Shown here one piece after another: positions 1 through 8,459 of a stretch of 64,000 nucleotides of DNA (positions within the stretch are counted from its first letter, which is position 1; each line of letters opens with the position of its first letter). This DNA comes from an uncultured Ruminiclostridium sp. (GTDB lineage Bacteria > Bacillota > Clostridia > Oscillospirales > Ruminococcaceae): the NCBI GenBank assembly GCA_910588335.1, contig CAJUQV010000004.1, forward strand, positions 1 to 64,000, in the 5' to 3' direction. Below the pieces are notes generated by a model. That model saw only the letters and a list, made by a program, of their open reading frames with translations. It was not told the origin of the DNA and ran no database searches. Made by a program: the position numbers and the translations under genes.

Positions 1-125
1 TTTTCTGCTTTGTTTGGGGTTTGCATTTTATTGGTGTTTTGCTCATCTCTAATAAGTATAGCATATAGGTTTAAGATTCTCAAGTATATTTTAACGCAAA
101 AAGTTAAAAAAATTTCAAAAAAGGC

Positions 126-150
126 TTGATAAACCAAAATATGGTATAAT
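126..150 (+). promoter_or_regulatory. Extended -10 promoter of the excisionase-integrase operon
   Basis: A consensus TATAAT (145-150) is preceded by TGG, giving an extended -10 (TGnTATAAT). A TTGATA lies at 126-131, but only 13 nt upstream, so the extended -10 probably carries the promoter. The next gene starts 67 nt downstream. The 120 bases before this are AT-rich and contain no gene; an attachment site may lie there, but I could not define one. Confidence 0.5.
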
Positions 151-216
151 ATAAACAACCATAACAAATAGCGTTAAGTTGCTAACAATAAACTTTACAG
201 AAAGGTGGTATGAACA

Positions 217-423
217 ATGGCAAACACAATGTTTATGCGGGTCGAGGAAGTTGCGGAGGAAATGGGAGTATCCATTCCCTACGCCTACAAGCTTATCCTC
301 AAGCTCAACAAGGAGCTAGAGCAAACGGGGTGCATAACGATCGCGGGGCGCATCGACAGGAAGTTCTTCTGCACCAAATCAACAGAACCGAAGAAGGAGG
401 AGCAAGACAATGGCAGCGTTTAA
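217..423 (+). CDS. Excisionase-like small HTH protein
   Basis: A 68-residue protein starting at the ATG behind an AAAGGTGG ribosome-binding site. The N-terminal half (RVEEVAEEMGVSIPYAYKLI) reads as a winged-helix/MerR-type DNA-binding helix-turn-helix of the kind found in excisionases and AlpA-like directionality factors; the tail is charged (KKEEQD). It overlaps the integrase start by 14 nt, the usual xis-int coupling. By family it would bind the element ends and bias recombination toward excision. It is the only backbone gene here without a visible lesion. The assignment rests on size, HTH pattern and position, not on a catalytic motif. Confidence 0.7.
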   Translation: MANTMFMRVEEVAEEMGVSIPYAYKLILKLNKELEQTGCITIAGRIDRKFFCTKSTEPKKEEQDNGSV

Positions 424-1513
424 GGACAAGAAGAAGGGCACTTGGTACGTTCAGTTCCGCTACACCGATTGGGAAGGCAAACGTCAGCAGAAGTTAAAGC
501 GCGGCTTTGAAACAAGGCGCGATGCACTGGATTGGGAACGCGAGTTCCTTATGCAGAAAAAGTCCGACCCGAATATGACGTTCGAGAGTTTTTTCAAGAT
601 GTATGAGGAAGATGTCAGGCCGCGCCTGAAGCTCAATACTTGGCTTAGCAAGGAGAGCATTATCAAAGACAAAATTCTTCCGTACTTCGCCAAGCGGAGA
701 TTGAGCGAGATCACCGCGAAAGACATTATCGAATGGCAGAATACGATAAGACGGCTGAGCTGCAAGCGCGGAAAGCCCTACTCGCAGACCTATCTCAAAA
801 CGATACATAATCAGCTTTCCGCGATGTTCAACCACGCGATAAAGTATTATGACCTGCAAGTCAATCCCGCAGCCAAAGCGGGTAATATGGGTAAAGAGGA
901 ACATAAGGAGATGTTGTTCTGGACGTTGGAGGAATACCAAAAATTCTCGGAGGCGGTTATGGATAAGCCTATGTCGTTCTATGCGTTTGAAATGCTCTAT
1001 TGGTGTGGGATACGCGAGGGTGAACTGCTTGCCCTCACCGCAAAGGGTTTCGACTTCAAGGCGCGAACCGTCACGATCAACAAGTCCTATCAGCGGCTTA
1101 AAGGAAAAGATGTGATAACCTCGCCGAAAACCAAGAAAAGCAACCGCACGATCTCGATGCCGCAGATACTGTGCGAGGAAATGCAGGAGTATCTCGGTAT
1201 GTTTTACAGCAAGGCTGATAATGAGCGGATATTCCCCATTACCAAGCATTACTTGAAGCACGAAATGGAGCGCGGTTCAAAGGCTGCCGGTGTCAAAAAA
1301 ATACGAATTCACGATATTCGACACAGCGCAATATCACTCTTGATTGATATGGATTTTTCGGCGCTTGCTATCGCGGATAGGGTGGGTCACTAGAGCATTC
1401 ACATCACCTATCGCTATGCACACCTTTTCCCCTCAAAGCAGTTGGAAATAGCGGATAAACTCGATGTTGAGCGCTTGAAGATAGAGAAAGGAGATGTTAA
1501 GAATGTCGGCTAA
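410..1513 (+). pseudogene. Tyrosine recombinase (integrase), inactivated by an in-frame TAG
   Basis: A phage/Tn916-type integrase. An N-terminal AP2-like arm-binding segment (GTWYVQFRYTDWEGKRQQ) is followed by a SAM-like core-binding domain and the catalytic domain. Catalytic residues are visible in CGIREGELLAL (Arg) and RIHDIRHSAISLL (H-x-x-R). Translation halts at TAG 1391-1393 directly after the conserved VGH. The same frame continues SIHITYRYAHLFPSKQ and ends at TAA 1511-1513, so the stop sits where relatives have Glu (GHES) and removes the nucleophilic tyrosine in the following segment. Without readthrough the 327-residue product cannot catalyse strand exchange. Full length would be 367 residues, normal for the family. 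The end overlaps the next gene's start by 11 nt, as in an intact operon. Confidence 0.9.
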
Positions 1514-1825
1514 AGTTTATGACGTCAAGGGGCGTTTTCGCGGTAAGATCGTTTCGTTCCGCTGTTCCGAGGAAGAAAACGAGCTGCTGAACGCGGCGGT
1601 TAAGCTGTCGGGCTTACCAAGCAGGATTACATAATCAATAAGGTCACAAACCGCGAGGTAGTGGTTCAGCCGAACCCGCGAGTTTACAAGGCGCTTAAAG
1701 ACACGCTCGCCGAAGTGCTTGCAGAACTGAATAGAATTGATAGCGGCGGTGGGGTTGACGGTGATCTGCTTGAAATTATCCGCCTTATCAATATCACTCT
1801 CGGCGGCGCAAAAGGCGGTGAATAA
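1503..1825 (+). pseudogene. Ribbon-helix-helix mobilization protein (MobC-like), frameshifted
   Basis: The ATG overlaps the integrase end behind a GAAAGGAGA ribosome-binding site. The first 40 residues read SFRCSEEENELLNAAVKLSG, a ribbon-helix-helix pattern typical of relaxosome accessory proteins. The frame then fails at about 1617-1621 and stops at 1632. One frame over, the text resumes as QDYIINKVTNREVVVQ and runs to TAA 1823-1825, exactly abutting the primase ATG at 1826. One missing A in a CCAAGCAG stretch (CCAAAGCAG expected) would restore a single reading frame of about 107 residues. The family would bind oriT and help the relaxase. The lesion in a short A run could in principle be a sequencing error. 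Confidence 0.75.
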
Positions 1826-3217
1826 ATGTCGAGAAATGAAAAGACCGCTCCGTATGAGCCTACGGCAATAGGCTCGGAGCAGTCCTCAATTTACAATTCT
1901 ATTATAGCACAAACGAGCGAAAAAGTCAAGTGGTTAAGTGACGAAAATAAGATCGACGAGCCTATGTTCTGCGAGTGCTTTTGCGCTCACCGCGAACTGT
2001 GGTATCTGAGCGGGCAATTCTGCTCCATTGACGGCACGGTGGACGGAGAGCAGATACGCGCCGAGATCTCCCGAACGCTCACGGAGAACGGCATAAAAAG
2101 CGGCGTTACGAATAAAACGAACGCGCTGTTTGAAATTCTGAAGCTGCACTGCCACGCCGAGCCGATTATCCCGCGTTTAGATGAAATTCACGTCCGTAAT
2201 GGCGTGATCAAAGTTGACGGTCGAATGGGCGAACCGCCGACGTTTATTCCTCAAAAGCGGTTCTGCGTCAACCACCTGAACATCGATTACGACCCCCAAA
2301 TATGGAGGCATCAATACTATCCCGGGAAGTTTATGGACTTTCTCTGCGGTCTGCTCGACTTCGAGGACATTCAGACCTTGCAAGAGTATCTCGGCTACTG
2401 CTTAATACCGACAACAAAGGCTCAAAAGGCGCTGTTCATCATAGGCAGCGGCGGCGAGGGAAAATCGCGTATCGGAGTTGTGCTGAATGAGATATTTGGC
2501 TCATCTATGCTGTCGGGAGATTTTCAGCGTGTGGAGAACGATAAGTTTTTCCGCTATAACCTCCGGAACAAGCTCATAATGAACGACGATGATATGCAAC
2601 TAACCGCCCTCAAATCCACGGGTATTATCAAGAACATCATCACCGCGTAAGTTCCGATAGACGTTGAGGCAAAAGGTCATCAATCCTTTCCCGCCCTGCT
2701 CTACTGCCGCTTTGTCTGTTTTGGGAACGGCTCCCCGAAAAATCTCTACGATAAGACAAAGGGCTGGTCTCGCCGCTTGCTCATTCTTACGACAAAGCCC
2801 AAACCCGCAAACCGCGTTGACGATCCGTTCCTTGCGGAGAAATTCCTCGCCGAAAGGGAACAGATATTCTGTTGGATGCTGGACGGGCTGCGGCGGTTGA
2901 TCGCAAACGGTTACAGGTTCACCGAGAGCGAAAAGACCCGCACCAACGCGACGGACGCGCTTGCGGATAATTGCAACATCATTGAGTTCCTCGGTGAGGC
3001 GGTCGGTTTCGACAAGGGCAAGGCGGTTTCGAGCAGGCTGCTCTATTCGGTGTACACGGATTGGTGCGAGGAAAACGGCTTGACAGCTCTGAAGCGCGAC
3101 AGCTTTATAAGTTGGCTCAGGTCGAACGAGAGCGATTATCCGTTTCGCCACGGCAACAACGTCTATTCCGAGGGCAAACGGGTGCGCGGATTCGAGGGAT
3201 TATTCATCAGAACTTGA
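1826..3217 (+). pseudogene. P4-type primase/helicase of a mobile element, interrupted by TAA
   Basis: The first 274 residues contain a D5_N-like region and a P-loop ATPase: a Walker A-type segment (IIGSGGEGKS) and LIMNDDDM as Walker B, followed by an open continuation. TAA at 2648-2650 stops translation inside IITA-stop-VPIDVEAKG. The same frame then runs on without further stops to TGA 3215-3217 and encodes the rest of the SF3 helicase and a C-terminal DNA-binding region (FISWLRSNESDYPFRHG). The stop lies at a place where Glu fits (GAA to TAA). Such proteins replicate satellite phages and mobilizable elements. The upstream product keeps the ATPase core but lacks the arginine-finger end, so I expect no function. 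Intact length would be 463 residues. Confidence 0.85.
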
Positions 3218-3225
3218 AAAAAGGG

Positions 3226-3406
3226 TGTACAGGGTGTACATTCCGTATAACCGTGCGGTCTGATAGGCAATTTCAAGGCGTAAAAAGTGTGTACAAAGAT
3301 GTACAGAGGTGTACAATGTATGGGCTTGTACGTCATCTGTACGCCCCGTGCCGAGCAGTGAAGCCTTTTGCAGAGCGGTATGGCAAGCCCCTTGTACGCC
3401 TTGTAC
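3226..3406 (+). repeat. Cluster of nine TGTAC motifs, candidate replication iterons
   Basis: TGTAC occurs at 3226, 3235, 3290, 3300, 3310, 3327, 3338, 3393 and 3402, several as GGTGTACA or CTTGTACG. Spacings of 9-11 nt recur within the sub-clusters (about one helical turn). The cluster lies directly behind the primase gene, where satellite phages and mobilizable elements often carry an iteron-type origin. The reading frame crossing this stretch encodes only the repeated GTAC text and is not a credible gene. Confidence 0.55.
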
Positions 3407-3474
3407 ACCCCTTTGGGCACTCCGTTTATATTTTTTCTTTCAGCTTTGGAATTTTTGAAAGTGAGGTTTTTATT

Positions 3475-3639
3475 ATGAAACAGATGATAATAGCAGTAGC
3501 AGCATTAACGGCGGGCGCGGGAGCTGCACTTCTTCTCCTGTCGCGCTCGTTTACTGGAAGAACCCGCAAGCCTTGTATGAAGTTCGCGGAACTCTACGAG
3601 GACAACATCTGCGACGAAATAGGCGGCTTGTTCGATTAG
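3475..3639 (+). CDS. Small single-pass membrane protein of the element
   Basis: A 54-residue protein with ATG start and a GTGAGG ribosome-binding site. Residues 3-24 are a hydrophobic, Ala/Leu-rich helix (MIIAVAALTAGAGAALLLLS), followed by a short basic patch and an acidic tail (ELYEDNICDEIGG). I do not recognise the family. It lies between the iteron-like cluster and the oriT-like region, so it is probably an element gene, perhaps in replication or mobilization. Downstream, GTCCGAAAA (3644-3652) and TTTTCGGAC (3669-3677) form an inverted repeat that may terminate this transcript. Confidence 0.5.
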   Translation: MKQMIIAVAALTAGAGAALLLLSRSFTGRTRKPCMKFAELYEDNICDEIGGLFD

Positions 3640-3748
3640 GCAAGTCCGAAAAAGAAAAGCCGTACCGATTTTCGGACGGGTGGTGGAGTAGGTGAGCCGC
3701 GGGAGCGGGGGATTGCAAAGGGGGTGCTAACGTCCCTTTGCCGCAAAG

Positions 3749-3789
3749 ACTTTTGACACGAAGCGAGGAACGAGTGGAGTGTCAAAAGT
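3749..3789. other. Inverted repeat, candidate oriT
   Basis: ACTTTTGACAC (3749-3759) and GTGTCAAAAGT (3779-3789) form a perfect 11-bp inverted repeat around a 19-nt GC-rich spacer, 45 bp upstream of the relaxase start. Flanking CAAAG and ACTTTG extend it imperfectly. MobV relaxases nick at inverted repeats just upstream of their own gene, which fits. No T run follows the repeat, so it is not an ordinary terminator. The nick site cannot be read from sequence alone. Confidence 0.5.
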
Positions 3790-3834
3790 AACTTTGTCGT
3801 TAGAGTCAACGTTATTTTTTTGAAAGGAGAACCT

Positions 3835-5025
3835 ATGAAAAAGACCATAAGCATACGCATTGGCAAGGGCAGCATTTCTCATAACAATAGAAAATTTGTC
3901 GCGAAGAACGTGGACGAAAAGCGAGTCAAGGATAACATGGTTCTGTGTTGCGATAACCTCAAAGATGTTTATGATGATCTGTTCGGCGCAGCTTTGGCGG
4001 AATACAACGCCAAGCAGAAAAGAAAAGACCGTCGCATTGAGAACTATCTTGACCACATCACGAACGGCAAACAGGAGAAGCCGTTCTATGAGCTTGTCTT
4101 CCAGATCGGCAACAAGGACGATACTCCGTGCGGCACTCCCGACGCAGAGATCGCAACGGATATTCTGCGCGAGTATTATGATGATTTTCTGAAACGCAAT
4201 CCACATATCAGAGTGTTCAATGCCGTTATACATCTTGACGAGGCTACTCCACATTTGCACGTTGATTTTGTTCCGTTTGCAACGGGGCAGAGCCGAGGGC
4301 TGTCTACCCGCAACTCCTTGAACAAAGCTCTGGAGCAACAGGGATTTTCCGCAAAGACTAACCTTGAAACACCCGCAAAGCTGTGGACGGATTCGGAAAA
4401 GCAGCAGCTTGCGGGGGTTATGATAAAGCGCGGCATCGAGCGGGAGCAGCTCGGAACGCACGACGAACATCTTTCTGTCCTTGACTTCAAAAAGCAGAAA
4501 CGCGCGAAAGAGGTCGAGCAGCTTGACAGCTAGATCTCCGAGAAAGAGAACAAGAAAGCCCAGACAGAGGCGGAGCTTGCGGAAAAGAAAGCCATTCTGA
4601 ACGAGAGCGCACACAAGGTGTTCAAGCTGGACTTCATCGACAAGATGGAAACTGGCAAGACCGTCTTCGGCGGCAAGATCACGATCTCGCCGGATGATTA
4701 TGATAGGCTCACCGATCTTGCGAAAAAGCAGATCGCTGCAGAGAGCCAAGAGAACGGCTTACGGACGAGGATCACAACGCTCGAAACGCAGAACCAAGCG
4801 CTCACCACCGAGAAAGAGCAATTGACAAAGCAGAACGAACAGCTCCGAAAAGAAAACGGCGAATTGCAGTCGGTCTACGGGCGGATCGCAGTCGCCAAGC
4901 TGCGGTCGGAGCTGGATAATCTCCAGAGAAAGCTGGATAGAGTTATGAAGTTTATCAAAGGGTTGGGGTTGGCGGAGAAATTACAAGCGTTTCTTAATCC
5001 AATTAGCTGCGGAAGGCGAAAATAA
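3835..5025 (+). pseudogene. MobV/Pre family relaxase, interrupted by TAG
   Basis: The start is the ATG behind GAAAGGAG; five upstream in-frame codons are ignored. The N-terminal part begins KKTISIRIGKGS and carries the Mob_Pre signature HLDEATPHLHVDF (His triad plus Asp/Glu) at about residues 142-154. TAG at 4531-4533 follows VEQLDS. The same frame continues ISEKENKKAQ through a long coiled coil (ENGLRTRITTLETQNQALTT) to TAA 5023-5025. Glu fits the stop position (GAG to TAG). Intact length would be 396 residues. The upstream fragment of 232 residues keeps the nicking domain but loses the coiled-coil dimerization part, so residual activity cannot be fully excluded. Confidence 0.88.
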
Positions 5026-5029
5026 ATGG

Positions 5030-5068
5030 AATGGAGCGTTTGGAAGACGCTCCATTTTTCCCTTTTTA
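5030..5068 (+). terminator. Rho-independent terminator of the mobilization operon
   Basis: AATGGAGCGT (5030-5039) pairs perfectly with ACGCTCCATT (5047-5056) around a 7-nt loop and is followed by TTTTTCCCTTTTT. It begins 5 nt after the relaxase stop codon. Confidence 0.9.
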
Positions 5069-5167
5069 AGCCTATTTTTCATAATATATAAAAATTGGAT
5101 ATTTATCCAAATTTCAATTATTTTATAAATTTTCTTTGTGCTTTTGTACAAATTTTTACAAAATCTA

Positions 5168-5196
5168 TTGCACGATTTGTGTTAATGTGCTACAAT
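5168..5196 (+). promoter_or_regulatory. Sigma-A type promoter upstream of the restriction-modification gene
   Basis: TTGCAC (5168-5173) and TACAAT (5191-5196) are separated by 17 nt; a TATAAT overlaps at 5196-5201. The promoter lies behind the backbone terminator, so the restriction-modification cassette seems to be transcribed independently of the mobilization genes. The distance to the restriction-modification start is about 270 nt and is filled by a degraded reading frame. Confidence 0.55.
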
Positions 5197-5233
5197 ATAA
5201 TAGAGATATTATGAGTGAGCGTGGAAAGGCGAT

Positions 5234-5466
5234 GTGAAAATAGTCAGATTTTTTAAAAAATGATCATTTAGAAACAATCAATAATTTTGAAAAAATTCTT
5301 GATGATGACGACAAAAAGGAAAGCGGCATTTTTGCATCAATGGTCAATTAGCAGTAACTATCGTCAACAGTTTTATTCGCAAACTGCAGCTAATATATTG
5401 ATATTTCTGACTGATAAAGCAGATGTTGGACTTAGAGGAAAATGGGCTAATAAGGAGGGTTCATAA
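5234..5466 (+). pseudogene. Remnant of an unidentified gene upstream of the restriction-modification gene
   Basis: Protein-like text in two frames suggests a decayed gene. One frame reads NDHLETINNFEKILDDDD and KKESGIFASMVN before a stop at about 5350. Another frame reads YRQQFYSQTAANILIFLTD and then KADVGLRGKWANKEGS. It ends with TAA 5464-5466, which touches the ATG of the next gene, and the AAGGAGG of that gene lies inside it. The touching stop and start suggest former translational coupling with the restriction-modification gene. I cannot name the family; it could also be chance. Confidence 0.35.
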
Positions 5467-8457
5467 ATGAACACTAATACAATGCCATTAGAGGCTGAAA
5501 CTAGATTGCTTATTGACAGAAGTCTTGAAAATCTTGGATGGAAGTTTACAGGCAAGGGAAAAAATGTATATGTTGAGCAACCTCGTTACGAAAAGGAACG
5601 CAAAGAATTAGGCGGTAAACGTCCAGACTATGTCCTCTATTCCAAGGATACCCCTCTTATTGTGATTGAAGCTAAAAAGAAAGGCTCTCGCATTGATGTT
5701 GCCTTAGAACAAGGTATCGGATATGCACGCGCACTAAAGGCTCCTCTCGTTTTTGCAACAGACGGCGTTTTTTGTAAGGCATTTCATACCGGTGCAAATC
5801 GCGCACCCATATTGAACGGAGAAGAAATAGATGAATTTATCCGTGAAGCACTTGCATTGAGATATTTAAACGACTATGAGGTCAATACTGTAAGCCCCAA
5901 AGTACAATATGATCGTAAAGAACTTATCAGAATTTTTGATGAAGCTAATAATATGCTTCGAGGTGAAGGTCTGCGCGCTGGTATTGAGCGTTTTGGTGAA
6001 TTTGCCAATATTCTGTTTTTAAAGCTTATTAGCGAGAGCGAACTAATCAAGCGTGAAAGTGGTATTCAAACAAAGTTTGACATTGCTTGTAGTTGGGATA
6101 GTATTAAGCAAATTCCTTCCTCAACGCGTATCGAATATCTTAATAAAACAGTATATGAAAAACTGAACGCACTGTATAACACTGACATTTTCACCCCCTT
6201 ACAGATTAGAGACGCAAGCATTTTGAAGGAAATTATGGATAAACTTGATCCCCTAACGCTTACTGATGTCGATAGTGATATAAAGGGAGACGCCTTTGAG
6301 TATTTCTTGAAGGCTTCGACTGCTACCAAAAATGATCTCGGTGAATATTTTACTCCTCGACACATTGTAAAAACAATGGTTCGTTTGGTTAATCCGCAAA
6401 TAGGTGAAAAAATCTATGATCCATTTTGCGGAACAGGCGGATTCTTAATTGAATCTTTTAGGCATATTGAGCGAAATATGGTTTCCGGCAACAAGGAATT
6501 ACAAAAGATGCTGAGAGAAAAAACCATTTACGGAAACGAGATTACCAACACGGCAAGAATTACTAAAATGAATATGATATTGGCTGGTGACGGTCATAGC
6601 AACATATTCATGAAGGATAGTTTAGCTAATCCCACATATATAGATAAAATTATTTACGATGATAAAGGCAAAGAAGTGCGTGATGATAATGGCAATTTAC
6701 AGTATTCAAGTGAGTATCAAGGAATATATGATGTTGTAATTACCAATATGCCGTACTCACAAAAGACTAAGCATGGAAATCTATATGATTTACCAAGTAC
6801 CAATGGCGACAGTATCTGTGTCCAGCATTGTATCAAAGCAATTAACAGCACTGCTGAAAATGGGAGAATGGCGTTGGTTGTGCCCGAAGGCTTCTTGTTT
6901 CGCAAAGATCTTGCAAAAACACGCGAATACTTGTTGGAACGCTGTCAACTGCAAAGCATTATCTCCTTACCGCAAGGTGTTTTTTTGCCGTACACAGGTG
7001 TTAAGACAGATATTATTTATGCAACTAAGGTCAACAAGAAAATCAAAACTTCTGAAAAGAAAAAGAACTTCTGGTATTTTGATGTCAAAAGCGATGGTTA
7101 TACCTTGGATAATCATCGTCGCAAGTTGGATACACCCAGTGATTTGGCAAAATATGAAGAATTTAGAAAGTTGGACGAGGAGCAGGCTGCGGAGATGATG
7201 AAAGTGGGGTTTGAAATAATCCCGCTTGATAAAGTGCGGAAAAATTCCTATATTCTCGTTGGCAGTAGGTATCGAGATACAAGACCAACAACTAACACCC
7301 TGTTTCCTAAAGTTCGTTTGGACAAAGTATCTTCCTTTATGCGAGGAATATCTTTCCCCAAGGCGGCACAAAAAACTAATTATGACGAAAACACATTAAG
7401 AGTTGTTACAACGAAGGCGGCACAATTAGAGGGTGTCGATTTTGAAAATGTGGTCTATATTGACAAAGATCGATGCAAACCAGAAAAATTATTATTAAAA
7501 GATGATATTCTGATCTCTTTGGCAAACAGCTTAGACTTGGTTGGACGCACAACTTATGTTAATGCAGATTACAAGGATCTAACCTTCGGAGCATTTGTTG
7601 GGATAATTAGGGTGGATCGCACCAAAGTGTGTGCGAGATATCTGCTTCACATTTTGCAATCGCAAGAAGCAAAAGATTACTTTAAAACTGTTGCAAAAAC
7701 CACCACTAACATATCAAACTTGACATTTGAAGATCTTGGAGCTTTAGAAATCCCATTGCCTCCAATTGACGTTCAGCAACAGATCGCTTCCGAAATCGAT
7801 AGGTATCAGCAAATAATAAGCGGGGCACAAGGGGTTATTTCAAATTATGTGCCAAAAATCATATGTCAATCTGAAGAGTATAAAACATTGGATGAAATTG
7901 CCTCATTCAAACCCTCAAAAGATGAGGTCAGGGATATTTCGGATGATACAGATGTATCTTTTGTGCCCATGGCTAGCATGAATGCATACAATGTTCATTT
8001 TGAACCGAAGGAGAATCGGAAACTTCTTGATGTTCGTTCTGGTTTTACCTATTTTAGAGATAATGATATTCTTCTTGCAAAGATAACACCTTGCTTTGAA
8101 AATGGTAAAGCTGGAGTTGCACGGGATCTGACAAATGGTATCGGCTTCGGTTCTACTGAGTATATCGTAATTAGAGCAAATACTTCCCTTGTGTACCCTG
8201 AGTGGATTTTCTACCACATTAACACACATGAGTTTATAGAGGGTGGAAAGGCATTTATGACTGGCACTGCTGGTCAACAACGTGTCGATATTAATTATGT
8301 TAAGCAGTATCGTATTCCCGTTCCCTCTCTTGAAGAACAGAAGAAAATCCTTAACCAAATTAGTTACGAACAGTCTTTAATTGAACCGTCCAAGCAACTT
8401 ATAAAAGTCTTTACGAAAAAAATTGAATCTCGTATAAAGAAAGTTTGGGGTGAATAA
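5467..8457 (+). CDS. Single-chain restriction-methylation-specificity enzyme (HsdR_N + N6 methylase + two specificity domains)
   Basis: A 996-residue protein starting at the ATG 5 nt behind AAGGAGG. Residues 1-135 form a type I HsdR N-terminal nuclease domain with a PD-(D/E)xK core: D54 in RPDYVL, E68 and K70 in VIEAKK. Residues 145-280 resemble the HsdM N-terminal helical bundle. The N6 adenine methylase follows, with GEYFTPRHI (292-300), SAM motif I DPFCGTGGF (318-326) and motif IV NMPY (427-430) instead of the usual NPPY/F. Residues about 620-996 hold two HsdS-like halves, each ending in a conserved coiled-coil entry (PLPPIDVQQQIASEI, PVPSLEEQKKILNQI). So one chain carries cleavage, modification and target recognition, as in type IIG-like or minimal type I systems; no helicase motor is present. 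It is probably a phage-defence enzyme. Its base composition is more AT-rich than the backbone before it. Confidence 0.9.
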   Translation: MNTNTMPLEAETRLLIDRSLENLGWKFTGKGKNVYVEQPRYEKERKELGGKRPDYVLYSKDTPLIVIEAKKKGSRIDVALEQGIGYARALKAPLVFATDGVFCKAFHTGANRAPILNGEEIDEFIREALALRYLNDYEVNTVSPKVQYDRKELIRIFDEANNMLRGEGLRAGIERFGEFANILFLKLISESELIKRESGIQTKFDIACSWDSIKQIPSSTRIEYLNKTVYEKLNALYNTDIFTPLQIRDASILKEIMDKLDPLTLTDVDSDIKGDAFEYFLKASTATKNDLGEYFTPRHIVKTMVRLVNPQIGEKIYDPFCGTGGFLIESFRHIERNMVSGNKELQKMLREKTIYGNEITNTARITKMNMILAGDGHSNIFMKDSLANPTYIDKIIYDDKGKEVRDDNGNLQYSSEYQGIYDVVITNMPYSQKTKHGNLYDLPSTNGDSICVQHCIKAINSTAENGRMALVVPEGFLFRKDLAKTREYLLERCQLQSIISLPQGVFLPYTGVKTDIIYATKVNKKIKTSEKKKNFWYFDVKSDGYTLDNHRRKLDTPSDLAKYEEFRKLDEEQAAEMMKVGFEIIPLDKVRKNSYILVGSRYRDTRPTTNTLFPKVRLDKVSSFMRGISFPKAAQKTNYDENTLRVVTTKAAQLEGVDFENVVYIDKDRCKPEKLLLKDDILISLANSLDLVGRTTYVNADYKDLTFGAFVGIIRVDRTKVCARYLLHILQSQEAKDYFKTVAKTTTNISNLTFEDLGALEIPLPPIDVQQQIASEIDRYQQIISGAQGVISNYVPKIICQSEEYKTLDEIASFKPSKDEVRDISDDTDVSFVPMASMNAYNVHFEPKENRKLLDVRSGFTYFRDNDILLAKITPCFENGKAGVARDLTNGIGFGSTEYIVIRANTSLVYPEWIFYHINTHEFIEGGKAFMTGTAGQQRVDINYVKQYRIPVPSLEEQKKILNQISYEQSLIEPSKQLIKVFTKKIESRIKKVWGE

Positions 8458-8459
8458 AC

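Noticed and set aside
494..1261. Long minus-strand reading frame opposite the integrase
   Set aside because: It is the antisense shadow of a conserved integrase; no ribosome-binding site and no protein pattern.
3061..3639. 192-codon plus-strand frame across the primase end, the TGTAC cluster and the small membrane gene
   Set aside because: Its N-terminal part overlaps conserved primase text in another frame, the middle is translated repeat, and only the C-terminal 54 codons have a start site and natural composition.
3727..4749. 340-codon minus-strand frame opposite the relaxase
   Set aside because: Shadow of the relaxase gene, which carries the conserved HLDEATPHLH motif on the plus strand.
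410..5025. Stop-codon reassignment (TAG or TAA read as Glu) as the explanation of the interrupted element genes
   Set aside because: TAG and TAA end many genuine genes here at the correct place, for example the glycosyltransferase and glycosidase genes end in TAG and the primase neighbour in TAA. General reassignment is therefore excluded; only local readthrough remains possible.
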